The notes beneath the pieces were generated by a model. It worked only from the letters and a program-made list of their open reading frames with translations. It did not search any database and was not told the origin of the DNA. Below, piece after piece: positions 24,028 through 32,936 of a stretch of 47,666 bases of DNA. This DNA is from Clostridiaceae bacterium. Its GTDB lineage: Bacteria > Bacillota > Clostridia > DSM-8532. Positions within the stretch are counted from its first letter, which is position 1, and every line of letters begins with the position of its first letter. The stretch spans positions 1-47,666 of the forward strand of contig JAAXZX010000108.1 in the NCBI GenBank assembly GCA_012719645.1, given 5' to 3'. The position numbers were made by a program, and so were the translations under genes.

Positions 24028-24648
24028 TTGGAGAAAAAACAGAAAAAGAAGAGCATAGGCAGGGAAATACTGGAGTGGATCGTGCTGATCCTCGCCGCTT
24101 TCCTGATCACCTCCATCATCCAGAGCGAGCTGTATGCCATAACCGAGGTCAACATGACCTCCATGATGGATACCCTCGTCCAGGGCGACAAGCTGATCAT
24201 GAGCAAGCTGGCCTATGTTTCAAAGGAACCTCAGAGGGGCGACATCATCATTTTCCTCAGGGATGAGCCCATAGGCGGCTTCTTCGGGAGGATGGGCATA
24301 TACATATCCGACGTTGCCATGAAGCTGAAGGGCGATTTCAGGCGGAACCGGCTCATAAAGCGTGTTATCGGTGTTCCAGGGGACAAGGTGGAGATCCGGA
24401 ACAATGTACTGTATATCAACGACGCACCCGTGACCGAGGATTATGCCCGGATCGACCCGGACCTTGGGATCGTGCTCAACGGCAGCATGGATCCTGTTGT
24501 GGTCCGGAAAGGCCAGCTGTTTGTCATGGGCGACAACAGGGGCCAGAGCATGGACAGCCGAAACTTCGGGGTCATCGAATTGGATTGGGTTGAGGGCAAG
24601 GCCATATTCAGGATCCTGCCCTTCGACAAATTCGGCAGGATAGAATGA
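24028..24648 (+). CDS. lepB: Signal peptidase I
   Basis: A protein of about 206 residues that cleaves signal peptides of secreted proteins. One N-terminal membrane helix (about 12-33) is followed by the external catalytic domain. The nucleophile Ser-45 lies in Asn-Met-Thr-Ser-Met-Met-Asp-Thr-Leu and the general base Lys-111 in Arg-Leu-Ile-Lys-Arg-Val-Ile-Gly. Gly-Asp-Asn-Arg-Gly-Gln-Ser-Met-Asp-Ser-Arg near 170 is the box E region. The usual Ser-Met-x-Pro-Thr motif is replaced by Ser-Met-Met-Asp-Thr. TTG at 24028 has AAGGAG 9 bases upstream; the ATG at 24019 directly abuts that site. Confidence 0.92.
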   Translation: MEKKQKKKSIGREILEWIVLILAAFLITSIIQSELYAITEVNMTSMMDTLVQGDKLIMSKLAYVSKEPQRGDIIIFLRDEPIGGFFGRMGIYISDVAMKLKGDFRRNRLIKRVIGVPGDKVEIRNNVLYINDAPVTEDYARIDPDLGIVLNGSMDPVVVRKGQLFVMGDNRGQSMDSRNFGVIELDWVEGKAIFRILPFDKFGRIE

Positions 24649-24667
24649 TATAATGACCTTCCTTAAA

Positions 24668-24702
24668 AAGCTGCCGGGGACAGTCTCCCCGGCTTTTTTT
24701 CA
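24668..24702 (+). terminator. Strong terminator after lepB
   Basis: GCCGGGGA pairs with TCTCCCCGGC around a short loop, followed by seven T residues. The GGGGACAGTC core resembles the palindromic unit of the dispersed repeat at 748-770. Confidence 0.88.
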
Positions 24703-24741
24703 CCTCTTTTTGCGCCTCCGGAAAATTTTTATTTTGGGTAG

Positions 24742-24770
24742 TTGACAACGAAAAAAAACCGTGCAATAAT
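24742..24770 (+). promoter_or_regulatory. SigA promoter of the polyamine regulator
   Basis: A perfect TTGACA (24742-24747) is followed after 17 bases by AATAAT (24765-24770). Transcription would start near 24777, just before the operator pair. Confidence 0.75.
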
Positions 24771-24780
24771 GGTTCTTGCT

Positions 24781-24840
24781 GTTTAGTATAAGTAAACAAC
24801 TTGTCATGTAATACTTTCACGTTGTTTACTGTTATTAAAC
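24781..24840 (+). promoter_or_regulatory. Paired palindromic operators, GTTTA-N7-TAAAC
   Basis: Two 17-base palindromes with identical half-sites lie at 24781-24797 and 24824-24840, with centres 43 bases (about four helical turns) apart. The inner parts also form a perfect 10-bp inverted repeat, AGTAAACAAC (24791-24800) and GTTGTTTACT (24821-24830). They sit just after the promoter and before the HTH regulator gene, so they are the likely autoregulation site and may allow looping. Confidence 0.65.
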
Positions 24841-24920
24841 TCCGGAAAAACGGGGCCTGCGGCCGTGGCGACAATGCCGCGGGGATTTTTGTCCACAGGT
24901 TTTCATCGGGGGAAACTGCC

Positions 24921-25460
24921 ATGTCAATAGGTGAAAAAATAAAAAGACTCAGACTGGCGAATGATATGACCCAGGAGGAACTGGCAGACAGGTGCGAACT
25001 TACAAAAGGTTACATCTCCCAGTTGGAGCGTGACCTTACCTCGCCGTCCATTTCCACCCTCCAGGACATCCTGGAATGCCTGGGCACAAGCCTGCAGAAA
25101 TTCTTCAGCGACGAAGAAGACGAGCAGGTGGTCTTCAAGGGCAACGATTTTTTCGTTAAGGAGATGCCTGAGGAAGGATATGCCATCAACTGGGTGGTGC
25201 CCAATTCCATAAATAGGGCCATGGAACCCATAATAGTGGAGATCCAGCCCGGGTGTTCGGTTACCGAGGACGACCCTCATCATGGCGAAGAATTCGGCAT
25301 GGTGCTCAGCGGGAGCATACAGCTGCTCCTCGGCAAAGAGCGCATGAGGCTTAAAAAGGGTGACTGTTTTTATTTCAAGCCGGACAGGAACCACAGTATA
25401 AAAAATACCGGCAGGTCGGTGGCCCGAGTGCTTTGGATATCATCGCCGCCAAGCTTTTAG
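24921..25460 (+). CDS. HTH-XRE/cupin transcriptional regulator (PuuR type)
   Basis: A 179-residue regulator. Residues 5-60 are an XRE helix-turn-helix (Ile-Lys-Arg-Leu-Arg, Met-Thr-Gln-Glu-Glu-Leu-Ala, Gly-Tyr-Ile-Ser-Gln-Leu-Glu-Arg). Residues about 105-175 are a cupin domain (His-His-Gly-Glu-Glu-Phe-Gly ... Gly-Asp-Cys-Phe-Tyr-Phe-Lys-Pro) that should bind a small ligand. This architecture is used by PuuR-like regulators of polyamine genes. It lies directly upstream of potABCD, with its own promoter and two matching palindromes, so it most likely controls itself and the transporter in response to polyamines. The ATG at 24921 follows GGGGGAAA. Confidence 0.9.
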   Translation: MSIGEKIKRLRLANDMTQEELADRCELTKGYISQLERDLTSPSISTLQDILECLGTSLQKFFSDEEDEQVVFKGNDFFVKEMPEEGYAINWVVPNSINRAMEPIIVEIQPGCSVTEDDPHHGEEFGMVLSGSIQLLLGKERMRLKKGDCFYFKPDRNHSIKNTGRSVARVLWISSPPSF

Positions 25461-25493
25461 TGTCCGGACTACATTATGGAGCGGGGGATTGTG

Positions 25494-26552
25494 ATGGAGA
25501 AAGAGAAGTATCTCATCGAACTGAGGAATCTTACCAAGTCATTTGATGGCGTCAAGGTTGTTGACTCCATCAACCTTAAGATAAAGGAAAACGAATTTGT
25601 AACGCTTTTGGGGCCGAGCGGATGCGGCAAGACCACAACCCTCCGCATGATCGGGGGCTTCGAGGAGCCGGACGAGGGCGAGATCCTCTTTGAAGGAAAG
25701 CTTTTGAATCCCGTGCCCCCTTACAAGAGGAACATAAATACGGTATTCCAGAGGTATGCTCTGTTTCCCCATATGAACGTGTTTGAAAACGTTGCTTTCG
25801 GGCTCAGGATAAAGAAGCTGCCCAAGGACGAGATCGTTGAGAGAGTTGAAAGAATGCTCAAAATGATGGACCTTGAGAACTTCGGGAAACGCCATGTGGA
25901 TTCCCTGAGCGGCGGCCAGCAGCAGCGCGTTGCCATCGCACGGGCCCTGGTAAACGAGCCGAAGGTGCTCCTTCTTGACGAGCCCCTGGGCGCCCTGGAC
26001 CTGAAGCTTCGCAAGGAGATGCAGATCGAACTCCTGGATATGCAGCGCAGGGTGGGGATCACCTTCATCTATGTCACCCATGACCAGGAAGAAGCCCTGA
26101 CCATGTCGGACACCGTGGTTGTTATGAACGAGGGCCATATCCAGCAGGTCGGGACCCCCGAGGACATTTACAATGAGCCCACAAACCGCTTTGTGGCTGA
26201 TTTCATCGGCGAGAGCAACATCATAGAAGCCGTTATGCTGGAGGACAAAAAGGTCATGTTCGACAACCATGTCTTCGATTGCGTAGACACCGGCTTTGAG
26301 CCCAACGAGCCCGTGGACGTGGTAATCCGGCCCGAGGACCTCAAGATAGTCAACAATCCCGAAGAGGGGATGATACAGGGCACGGTGACATCGGTGGTCT
26401 TCAAGGGAGTGCATTACGAGATGCTCGTCGAGAACGAGTACAGGGAATACATGATCCACAGCACCCTGATGCATCCCGAGGGAAGCCAGGTTGGCATGAA
26501 CATACAGCCTTTCGATATCCACGTCATGAAAAAGGAGGGATATGGGTCATGA
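25494..26552 (+). CDS. potA: Spermidine/putrescine ABC transporter ATP-binding protein
   Basis: A protein of about 352 residues with an ABC ATPase domain: Walker A Gly-Pro-Ser-Gly-Cys-Gly-Lys-Thr-Thr near 40, signature Leu-Ser-Gly-Gly-Gln-Gln-Gln-Arg near 137, Walker B Val-Leu-Leu-Leu-Asp-Glu-Pro-Leu near 157, and His in Val-Thr-His-Asp-Gln-Glu-Glu. A C-terminal TOBE domain follows (about 270-345). It energises uptake through PotBC. GGGGG before the ATG at 25494 makes this start better than an ATG 18 bases earlier. The last four bases overlap potB. Confidence 0.94.
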   Translation: MEKEKYLIELRNLTKSFDGVKVVDSINLKIKENEFVTLLGPSGCGKTTTLRMIGGFEEPDEGEILFEGKLLNPVPPYKRNINTVFQRYALFPHMNVFENVAFGLRIKKLPKDEIVERVERMLKMMDLENFGKRHVDSLSGGQQQRVAIARALVNEPKVLLLDEPLGALDLKLRKEMQIELLDMQRRVGITFIYVTHDQEEALTMSDTVVVMNEGHIQQVGTPEDIYNEPTNRFVADFIGESNIIEAVMLEDKKVMFDNHVFDCVDTGFEPNEPVDVVIRPEDLKIVNNPEEGMIQGTVTSVVFKGVHYEMLVENEYREYMIHSTLMHPEGSQVGMNIQPFDIHVMKKEGYGS

Positions 26553-27397
26553 GAAGGATGAGGCTCCTTGCCTATCCCTATTCGGTGTGGATGGCCATAT
26601 TTATCGTTGTGCCGCTTATCCTGGTGCTGCTGTACAGCTTTACCGAGGGTGACATAAGGAACCTCGCGGCGCTCAGGTTCTCCACGCGAAGCTATGAACG
26701 AGTGCTGGAGCCGATCTACCTCAAGGTGATCGTCAACTCCTTTGTCCTGGCGACCATATCCACCCTTTGCTGCCTTGTGCTGGGCTACCCCGTGGCTATG
26801 ATCGTCTCCCGGGCCAATCCGAAGGTAAGGGGCATGCTCCTGATGTTCCTGATTGTACCCATGTGGATGAACTTCCTGCTCAGGACCTACGCATGGATGT
26901 CCATCCTTTCGCCCAACGGGTTTCTGAACAGGCTCCTGGAGCTTGTAGGGCTTCCGAAACTGGAGATAATGCCGGGGAAAACCGCCGTCCTCCTGGGAAT
27001 GATCTACAACTTTCTTCCGTTCATGATCCTTCCCATATACACGGTGTTAAGCAAGATAGACAAGCAATACCTTGAGGCAGCCAACGACCTTGGCGCCAAC
27101 AAGGCCAGGACATTTTTCAAAATCATACTGCCCCTGTCCGTACCCGGGGTGGTGTCGGGCATCACCATGGTGTTCCTGCCTGCCGTCAGCACCTTCGTAA
27201 TCTCCGGGCTCCTTGGCGGAGGCAAGACACCCCTCATCGGGGACCTTATTGAACAGCAGTTTATGTGGGAGGGCAACTGGCACTTCGGGTCATCCCTTTC
27301 CATCATCCTGATGGTTATGATACTGATATCCATGGCCATCATGTCCCGCATCGACAGGAACGGCAAGCAGGATGAAAACGGCCGTGCGAAGGCGTGA
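26549..27397 (+). CDS. potB: Spermidine/putrescine ABC transporter permease PotB
   Basis: A 282-residue permease with six membrane helices. The EAA loop that contacts PotA reads Glu-Ala-Ala-Asn-Asp-Leu-Gly-Ala-Asn near residue 175. The ATG overlaps the potA stop (ATGA), so translation is coupled. Together with PotC it forms the membrane channel for polyamines. Typical length and pattern for the family. Confidence 0.93.
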   Translation: MRRMRLLAYPYSVWMAIFIVVPLILVLLYSFTEGDIRNLAALRFSTRSYERVLEPIYLKVIVNSFVLATISTLCCLVLGYPVAMIVSRANPKVRGMLLMFLIVPMWMNFLLRTYAWMSILSPNGFLNRLLELVGLPKLEIMPGKTAVLLGMIYNFLPFMILPIYTVLSKIDKQYLEAANDLGANKARTFFKIILPLSVPGVVSGITMVFLPAVSTFVISGLLGGGKTPLIGDLIEQQFMWEGNWHFGSSLSIILMVMILISMAIMSRIDRNGKQDENGRAKA

Positions 27398-27421
27398 GTC
27401 CGGCAGTAAAGGAGAGGTACT

Positions 27422-28201
27422 ATGAAGAAATTGGCTGTCAGGATTTATATGGGGTTAATCTTTCTGTTTCTTTACGCCCCGATTATAGTGCTGATAATAT
27501 TCTCCTTCAATAAGTCCAAGTCCCGGGGACAGTGGTCAGGCTTCACGCTGGACTGGTATGCCGATCTGTTCAAGGACCGGCTTATTACCGAGGCCTTGTA
27601 CTACACGATTGCCATAGCCATACTGGCGACGGTGATATCCACCATCGTGGGCACCATCGCGGCAATAGGCATACACTACATGAGGGGATTTGGCAAAAAC
27701 ATGATGCTTAACATAAACAACATCCCCGTGCTCAATCCCGACATCGTAACCGGCGTGGCGCTGATGACCCTGTTCATCTCTGCCGGTATGAAGCTGGGCT
27801 TTGTGACCATGCTGATTGCCCATGTGCTGTTCTGCATACCGTATGTGATACTGGCCGTGCTGCCGAAGCTCAGGCAGCTCAACAGGCATATCGCGGAGGC
27901 GGCCCTGGACCTTGGCGCAACCCCTTCCTATGCGCTCAGGAAGATCATTTTACCCGAGATAAAACAGGGCATTATAAGCGGCGCCCTGATGGCCTTTACG
28001 ATGTCCATAGACGATTTCGTTATTAGCTTCTTCACAGCAGGAAGCGAGGTCAGCAACCTGTCAATAATGATCTACTCCATGGCAAGAAGGGGCGTGAAAC
28101 CCACCATCAACGCCCTGAGCACCCTTATGTTCCTGACCGTGGTTATCCTGCTGTTTATAATAAACAAAAAAAGCGGAGAAGGGGAGGAATTACTGCTATG
28201 A
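27422..28201 (+). CDS. potC: Spermidine/putrescine ABC transporter permease PotC
   Basis: A 259-residue second permease with six predicted helices and an EAA loop, Glu-Ala-Ala-Leu-Asp-Leu-Gly-Ala-Thr, near residue 158. AAAGGAGAGG precedes the ATG, 24 bases after potB. The stop overlaps potD by four bases. Confidence 0.93.
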   Translation: MKKLAVRIYMGLIFLFLYAPIIVLIIFSFNKSKSRGQWSGFTLDWYADLFKDRLITEALYYTIAIAILATVISTIVGTIAAIGIHYMRGFGKNMMLNINNIPVLNPDIVTGVALMTLFISAGMKLGFVTMLIAHVLFCIPYVILAVLPKLRQLNRHIAEAALDLGATPSYALRKIILPEIKQGIISGALMAFTMSIDDFVISFFTAGSEVSNLSIMIYSMARRGVKPTINALSTLMFLTVVILLFIINKKSGEGEELLL

Positions 28202-29259
28202 AGAAAAAGATCCTGGTTATCATTGCTATCGTAGCCCTGCTTGCGGTTTCTGTTCCCATGTCGGGCTGCAGCGAAAAGGTTGTTCTCAATGTGTTTAACT
28301 GGGGAGAATATATAGATGAGAGCCTTCTGGACCTGTTCGAAGAACGTACGGGTATTTCCATAAACTATAAGACCTATGACACCAACGAAACCATGCTTGC
28401 CAAGCTGGAGGCAGGCGGCAGCAACTTTGACGTGGTCTTCCCATCGGACTATGCCGTGTCGGAAATGATCAGGAAGGACCTGCTTCTGCCCCTCGACTAC
28501 AACAATATACCCAATTACAAGTATGTGGACGAGAGGTTTAAAAACCTTGGGTACGATCTGGAGAACAAGTATTCGGTCCCGTATTTCTGGGGCACCATAG
28601 GAATCCTTTATGACAAGGAAAAGGTGGAGGACCCCGTGGATACCTGGGAAATCCTCTGGAACCCCAAGTATGCCGGGCAGATCCTGATGAAGAAGGATGT
28701 CCGCGATGCCATGGGCGCAGCCTTAAAAAAGCTGGGCTATTCCATGAACTCCAAAAACGATGGTGAACTCCGGCAGGCTCAGCAGGCCCTGATCCAACAG
28801 AGGAGTATAGTTGCCGGGTATTACGGTGATGAGATAAAGGATATGATAGCCAATGGCGACGCTGCCATGGGCCTGACCTATTCGGGCGATTTCATGGAAC
28901 TCTACTGGGACGAAGAGGCCGATTTCAGCCATATCGGGTTTGCCGTGCCGAAGGAAGGCACCAACATGTGGTTTGATACCATGGCCATCCCCAAGACATG
29001 CCAGCATAAAAAGGAAGCCGAGATGTTCATCAATTTCATGCTTGACCCTGATATTGCCTACCAGAATGCGGTTACTGTCGGTTATCCGTCTCCCAATACC
29101 GAAGCCATGCAGAGGATCAGGGCAGAACATCCCGAAGTGTTCGAACTGGATGCCTTCTGGCCAGATGACGATATAATAAGCAGAAGCGAAGTCTATGTCG
29201 ACCTGGGTGAATACAAGAGCGTGTACAACCAGCTCTGGACCGAGGTGCTTGTGGACTAG
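28198..29259 (+). CDS. potD: Spermidine/putrescine-binding lipoprotein PotD
   Basis: A 353-residue extracellular substrate-binding protein. The N-terminus is a lipoprotein signal with lipobox Met-Ser-Gly-Cys (Cys-24), so LspA should process it. The mature protein begins with the PotD/PotF pattern Val-Phe-Asn-Trp-Gly-Glu-Tyr-Ile. Phe-Asp-Val-Val-Phe-Pro-Ser-Asp-Tyr near 80 and Trp-Phe-Asp-Thr-Met-Ala-Ile-Pro near 257 line the polyamine pocket. It ends the potABCD operon; no clear terminator follows before the decarboxylase gene. Confidence 0.94.
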   Translation: MKKKILVIIAIVALLAVSVPMSGCSEKVVLNVFNWGEYIDESLLDLFEERTGISINYKTYDTNETMLAKLEAGGSNFDVVFPSDYAVSEMIRKDLLLPLDYNNIPNYKYVDERFKNLGYDLENKYSVPYFWGTIGILYDKEKVEDPVDTWEILWNPKYAGQILMKKDVRDAMGAALKKLGYSMNSKNDGELRQAQQALIQQRSIVAGYYGDEIKDMIANGDAAMGLTYSGDFMELYWDEEADFSHIGFAVPKEGTNMWFDTMAIPKTCQHKKEAEMFINFMLDPDIAYQNAVTVGYPSPNTEAMQRIRAEHPEVFELDAFWPDDDIISRSEVYVDLGEYKSVYNQLWTEVLVD

Positions 29260-29305
29260 GCCGCATAAGGGCTCAGCATATGTACTGTCCCGCTGTTAAT
29301 CACAA

Positions 29306-29360
29306 CATCAAGAACCGTCCCAGGTGTAAATACTGGTACTGAAAGGCCAGACCTGGGCTG
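29306..29360. repeat. Diverged copy of the dispersed repeat with inverted repeat
   Basis: AAGAACCGTCCCAGGTGT (29310-29327) shares the AGAACCGTCCC core of the repeats at 783-830. A CCCAGGT near 29319 is mirrored by ACCTGGG near 29351. It lies in the 116-base gap between potD and the decarboxylase. Confidence 0.45.
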
Positions 29361-29375
29361 AGGGGTTGTGTGAGC

Positions 29376-30791
29376 ATGAACACGCCCATATACAATATGC
29401 TTCTGAAATATTCCGGCAAAAGGCCCCTTCCCTTCCACATGCCGGGCCATGTGATGGGAAGGGGGCTGGCCGCATTTTTAACTAGCGCAGGTCCTTTCGA
29501 TATCACCGAGATACCGGGATCCGACTCTCTGCATGATCCCGATGGCGTGATAAAGGATGCCCAGGACCTTGCCGCCCGAGCCTTCGGCGCCAGGAATACA
29601 TACTTCTCGGTAAATGGTTCCACCATTGGTGTACATGCCATGATCCATGCGGCGGTGAAGCCCGGCGGGAAGATCCTGATCAACCGTGACGCCCACACAT
29701 CTGTAATAAATGCCATCTCGCTGCTTAAGGCAGAACCGGTCTTTGTAATCCCGGATTACGATGAAAAACTCCATCTTACCCTTGGCTGCAGGAAAGCCGG
29801 CCTTGAAAGCGCCATGTCCCGGCATCAGGACATCGATGCCGTACTCATTACAAGACCCAATTATTACGGCATTGCCGCAGACGTAAAGGACATGATCCGC
29901 ATCTCCCGATCCCGGGGTATTCCATTCCTGGTTGACGAGGCCCACGGGGCGCATTATGCGTTTTCCTGCCTGTTCCCGAGACCGGTGATGGAACTTGGCG
30001 CCGATGCCTGCGTGCAAAGCCTGCACAAGACACTTCCCGCCCTGACCCAGACCGCCCTTGTCCACGAAGGCGCATCCTCACATCTTGAACCCGGAAGCCT
30101 TTTCAAATACATGTCCATGCTGCAGACCACAAGCCCTTCCTATATACTTATGGCCTCCATAGATATTGCCCGCGAGATCATGGAAAAGAGGGGAGCGGAA
30201 CTCTACGACGCATTATACGAAAGGATCCGGGCCTTTGACCGCGAACTTTCCGGTATTGCAGGCGTAAAGCGGATCAGACCCGATGCGCCCGGTATTGAAA
30301 CCGACTTCTCAAGGATAGTGCTGAGCTTTGAGGAATGCGGTCTTTCAGGGTTCGAAGCGGAAAGGATTCTGCGGGAGTCCTTCGGCATCGTAGCCGAGAT
30401 GGCGGACTATTACCATGTGGTGTTCATCACCACGCCCTTCCATACCGATGATGATTTTGTAGCCCTGATAAATGCGATCAGGGAGACAGTCCGTCACGGG
30501 TACGGACCGGTTGACGACAGGCTCTCCTTTGTCCGGGCGCCTGTTACCCTTCCCGAGAAGGCAATGAACCCCGGGGATGCCGTGCTTAAGCCTTCGGAGC
30601 GCATACCCCTGGAGAAGGCAGGAGGCAGGATAAGCGCCGCATCTGTAACGCCCTATCCTCCAGGGATTCCGCTGGTTTACCCGGGCGAGGTAATATCCAA
30701 AGAACTTGCCGGGTACCTTGCCGAAATCCAACGCTCAGGCGGCCGGGTTCATGGTATAATGGATGGTAGGGTGCAGGTTGTAAAACCGTAG
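29376..30791 (+). CDS. Orn/Lys/Arg decarboxylase family PLP enzyme (YaaO/SpeA type)
   Basis: A protein of about 471 residues of fold-type I PLP decarboxylases. The start is Pro-Phe-His-Met-Pro-Gly-His, with the family's Leu-Pro-Phe-His-Met-Pro. The PLP aspartate and histidine are in Val-Asp-Glu-Ala-His-Gly-Ala-His near residue 190, and the Schiff-base lysine is in Ser-Leu-His-Lys-Thr-Leu-Pro-Ala near 223. A C-terminal small domain covers about 380-471. Related enzymes make agmatine, cadaverine or putrescine. Its place before tmk matches B. subtilis yaaO, and its place after potABCD links it to polyamines. GTG at 29370 is an alternative start. The exact amino acid is not decided by sequence. 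Confidence 0.88.
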   Translation: MNTPIYNMLLKYSGKRPLPFHMPGHVMGRGLAAFLTSAGPFDITEIPGSDSLHDPDGVIKDAQDLAARAFGARNTYFSVNGSTIGVHAMIHAAVKPGGKILINRDAHTSVINAISLLKAEPVFVIPDYDEKLHLTLGCRKAGLESAMSRHQDIDAVLITRPNYYGIAADVKDMIRISRSRGIPFLVDEAHGAHYAFSCLFPRPVMELGADACVQSLHKTLPALTQTALVHEGASSHLEPGSLFKYMSMLQTTSPSYILMASIDIAREIMEKRGAELYDALYERIRAFDRELSGIAGVKRIRPDAPGIETDFSRIVLSFEECGLSGFEAERILRESFGIVAEMADYYHVVFITTPFHTDDDFVALINAIRETVRHGYGPVDDRLSFVRAPVTLPEKAMNPGDAVLKPSERIPLEKAGGRISAASVTPYPPGIPLVYPGEVISKELAGYLAEIQRSGGRVHGIMDGRVQVVKP

Positions 30792-30818
30792 CAAGGTTAT
30801 TTCTATGAGGTTAATCCG

Positions 30819-31457
30819 ATGAGCAGAGGCATTTTTATAACCTTCGAAGGCAACGACGGTTCCGGTAAAACCACCCAGATCCTGCTCCTTTCAGAGTACC
30901 TTAAGCAGAAGGGGCTTGAGGTGGTTACCCTGCGGGAGCCGGGCGGAACGACTATTGGCGAGAAGATACGGGAAATTCTCCTGGATAACAGGAACCGCGG
31001 CATGAGCCCTGTTGCCGAGATGCTGCTGTATGCAGCGTCCAGGGCCCAACTGGTTTCCGAGGTCATAAAACCCGAGCTTGAGAAAAACAGGGCCGTCATA
31101 TGCGACAGGTTCGTGGATTCCTCTCTGGCCTACCAGGGAGTGGGAAGGGGCCTTGGAGTTAATAACGTCTGGGTCGTGAACAGGCAGGCTGTTGACGATT
31201 GCCTTCCCGACATTACATTCTTCATGGACCTGGACGCCGACGCTTCCATGGCAAGGCGCATCGCCAAGGGCGAGGAGGCGGACCGTATCGAAAGCGAAAA
31301 GATGGACTTCCACAGGCGGGTCTACTCGGGCTACCTGGAACTTTCAAGGCGGTACCCCGACCGCATAAAACGCATAGATGTAAACAGGAGTCCTCAGGAG
31401 GTTTTTGCCGAGATCCGGGGATACGTGGACGAGTTTTTGGAGAAAGCCGAAAGGTAA
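30819..31457 (+). CDS. tmk: Thymidylate kinase
   Basis: A 212-residue kinase that phosphorylates dTMP to dTDP. The P-loop Gly-Asn-Asp-Gly-Ser-Gly-Lys-Thr-Thr is at residues 10-18, Arg-Glu-Pro-Gly-Gly-Thr near 40, Asp-Arg-Phe-Val-Asp-Ser-Ser near 95, and a lid with Arg residues near 145. It opens the conserved cluster tmk-yaaR-holB-ricT. The ATG is preceded by a weak GAGG. Confidence 0.95.
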   Translation: MSRGIFITFEGNDGSGKTTQILLLSEYLKQKGLEVVTLREPGGTTIGEKIREILLDNRNRGMSPVAEMLLYAASRAQLVSEVIKPELEKNRAVICDRFVDSSLAYQGVGRGLGVNNVWVVNRQAVDDCLPDITFFMDLDADASMARRIAKGEEADRIESEKMDFHRRVYSGYLELSRRYPDRIKRIDVNRSPQEVFAEIRGYVDEFLEKAER

Positions 31458-31463
31458 AAGGTT

Positions 31464-31928
31464 ATGGGTCTTAAGATCGACAGGGGAGGTTCAGACAGGA
31501 GGCCTTCGCGCCTGACCTCCCGTGTGAGTATTCCAACTGAAAAGGTCCAGGATAAGGGCGGCGCCCAGTTCAGTTCACACATGGACAGGCATTTTGGCAA
31601 TGCCCAGGAAGAGATGCTCAGGCAAATGGCCAAAGAGATCGAAAAACAGGGTGAACGCCTGGCCGAACACATCGACATCAGCGAGCTTAAGGTTTACAAG
31701 CGGATGATTTCGGAGTTCCTGGACCATGCCGTAAGAGGCTCCTCCAAGTTTTTAAAGGAGAGCTTCCTGGACAGGCGCGGAAGACACAGGGTATATGCCA
31801 TTATTAAATCCATCAATGAAAACCTGGATATACTCACCCAGGAAGTCCTGAAGACTGAAAAGAACCGTTTGGAAATACTGGGCAGGATTGAGGACATCCG
31901 CGGCCTGATCCTTGATTTGATCCTTTAA
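31464..31928 (+). CDS. yaaR: YaaR-family protein (DUF327)
   Basis: A 154-residue soluble, mostly helical protein that matches DUF327/YaaR: a basic disordered N-terminus, then a long helical segment with Leu-Lys-Val-Tyr-Lys-Arg-Met-Ile-Ser-Glu-Phe-Leu and Arg-Arg-Gly-Arg-His-Arg-Val-Tyr. It lies between tmk and holB as in Bacillus. The function is unknown. The yaaQ gene that often lies between tmk and yaaR is missing. Confidence 0.85.
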   Translation: MGLKIDRGGSDRRPSRLTSRVSIPTEKVQDKGGAQFSSHMDRHFGNAQEEMLRQMAKEIEKQGERLAEHIDISELKVYKRMISEFLDHAVRGSSKFLKESFLDRRGRHRVYAIIKSINENLDILTQEVLKTEKNRLEILGRIEDIRGLILDLIL

Positions 31929-31943
31929 GCGAGGTATACCGGC

Positions 31944-32936
31944 TTGGGAAGTATTGGCTTTATCGGACAGAAAGAGATTGTTGAAAGGTTTACAGAACAG
32001 TTCAGGTCGGGCATGGCAAGCCATGCCTATGTTTTGTCCGGCCCTCCCGGCATCGGGAAGAAAACCCTGGCTCGCGAAATGGCAAAGACGCTGATCTGCC
32101 TTGAAGGTCCGGATTCGGCGCCCTGCGGGAAATGCCGGGGGTGCAAAAGCTTTGATGCCGGGCTCAATACCAACTTCACAGAGATCGTTCCCGAAACCCG
32201 CAGCGTTCTGATTGACCAGATCCGGGCGATCCTCGACGATATATCGGTCCGTCCGGCCAGGGGCAGGAAGGTGTACCTGATCCAGGAGGCCGACCGTATG
32301 ACGCCGCAGGCCCAGAACTGCCTCCTTAAAACTCTCGAGGAGCCGCCGCCCTACGCGGTTATCATCATGACGGCGGGCAACTTCGAATCCCTTCTCATTA
32401 CCATCCGTTCCAGGGTGGTACATTTCAAGCTCAGCCGCTATTCCGACGAAGAAATAAGGATGATCCTGAAAAGGCACGGGAAGGATCTGCCTGCGGGCGA
32501 CCCTGCCATTGCCTTCAGTGAAGGGATACCGGCAAAGGCTCTTGCCCTTGTGGATAACAAGGATTTTGGCAGAACAAGGGAGCTTGTGTTTTCGTATCTG
32601 TTAAGCGACGGGAGGGATCTGGCCGACTTCGAGCTTAACGAATATTTGTCTGAGAACCGGGACGCTTTGCCCGATTGCCTGGATATCCTGGAATCGGCAT
32701 ACCGTGACGCCATGCTGGTACTATGCGGTAAGACCGGCAGCTTGATTAATTCCGATAAATTCGATAAACTTATGGAGTATGCAAAAAAGAACAGCATACA
32801 GGGTCTTATTAAAAAAATAGAAGAACTGAATGGGGTCCGGAGCAAGCTCAAACGCTATATGAACCACCAGCTCGCGGTAGACCTGGTGACGCTGGCGCCC
32901 CATAAAGGGACGAATCTGACAGAGGTGCATTTATGA
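31944..32936 (+). CDS. holB: DNA polymerase III delta' subunit
   Basis: A 330-residue AAA+ clamp-loader subunit. The P-loop Gly-Pro-Pro-Gly-Ile-Gly-Lys-Lys-Thr is near residue 33. A four-cysteine zinc site is near 55-70 (Cys-Gly-Lys-Cys-Arg-Gly-Cys). The SRC-like motif is Ser-Arg at Ile-Arg-Ser-Arg-Val-Val near 155. It loads the sliding clamp as part of the replicase. The start is TTG with GAGG about 9 bases away. Its stop overlaps the ricT start. Confidence 0.92.
   Translation: MGSIGFIGQKEIVERFTEQFRSGMASHAYVLSGPPGIGKKTLAREMAKTLICLEGPDSAPCGKCRGCKSFDAGLNTNFTEIVPETRSVLIDQIRAILDDISVRPARGRKVYLIQEADRMTPQAQNCLLKTLEEPPPYAVIIMTAGNFESLLITIRSRVVHFKLSRYSDEEIRMILKRHGKDLPAGDPAIAFSEGIPAKALALVDNKDFGRTRELVFSYLLSDGRDLADFELNEYLSENRDALPDCLDILESAYRDAMLVLCGKTGSLINSDKFDKLMEYAKKNSIQGLIKKIEELNGVRSKLKRYMNHQLAVDLVTLAPHKGTNLTEVHL

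Noticed and set aside
25539-26522. Long minus-strand open frame opposite potA
   Set aside because: Same reason: it is the complement of a clear ABC ATPase, and no start signal or family is visible.
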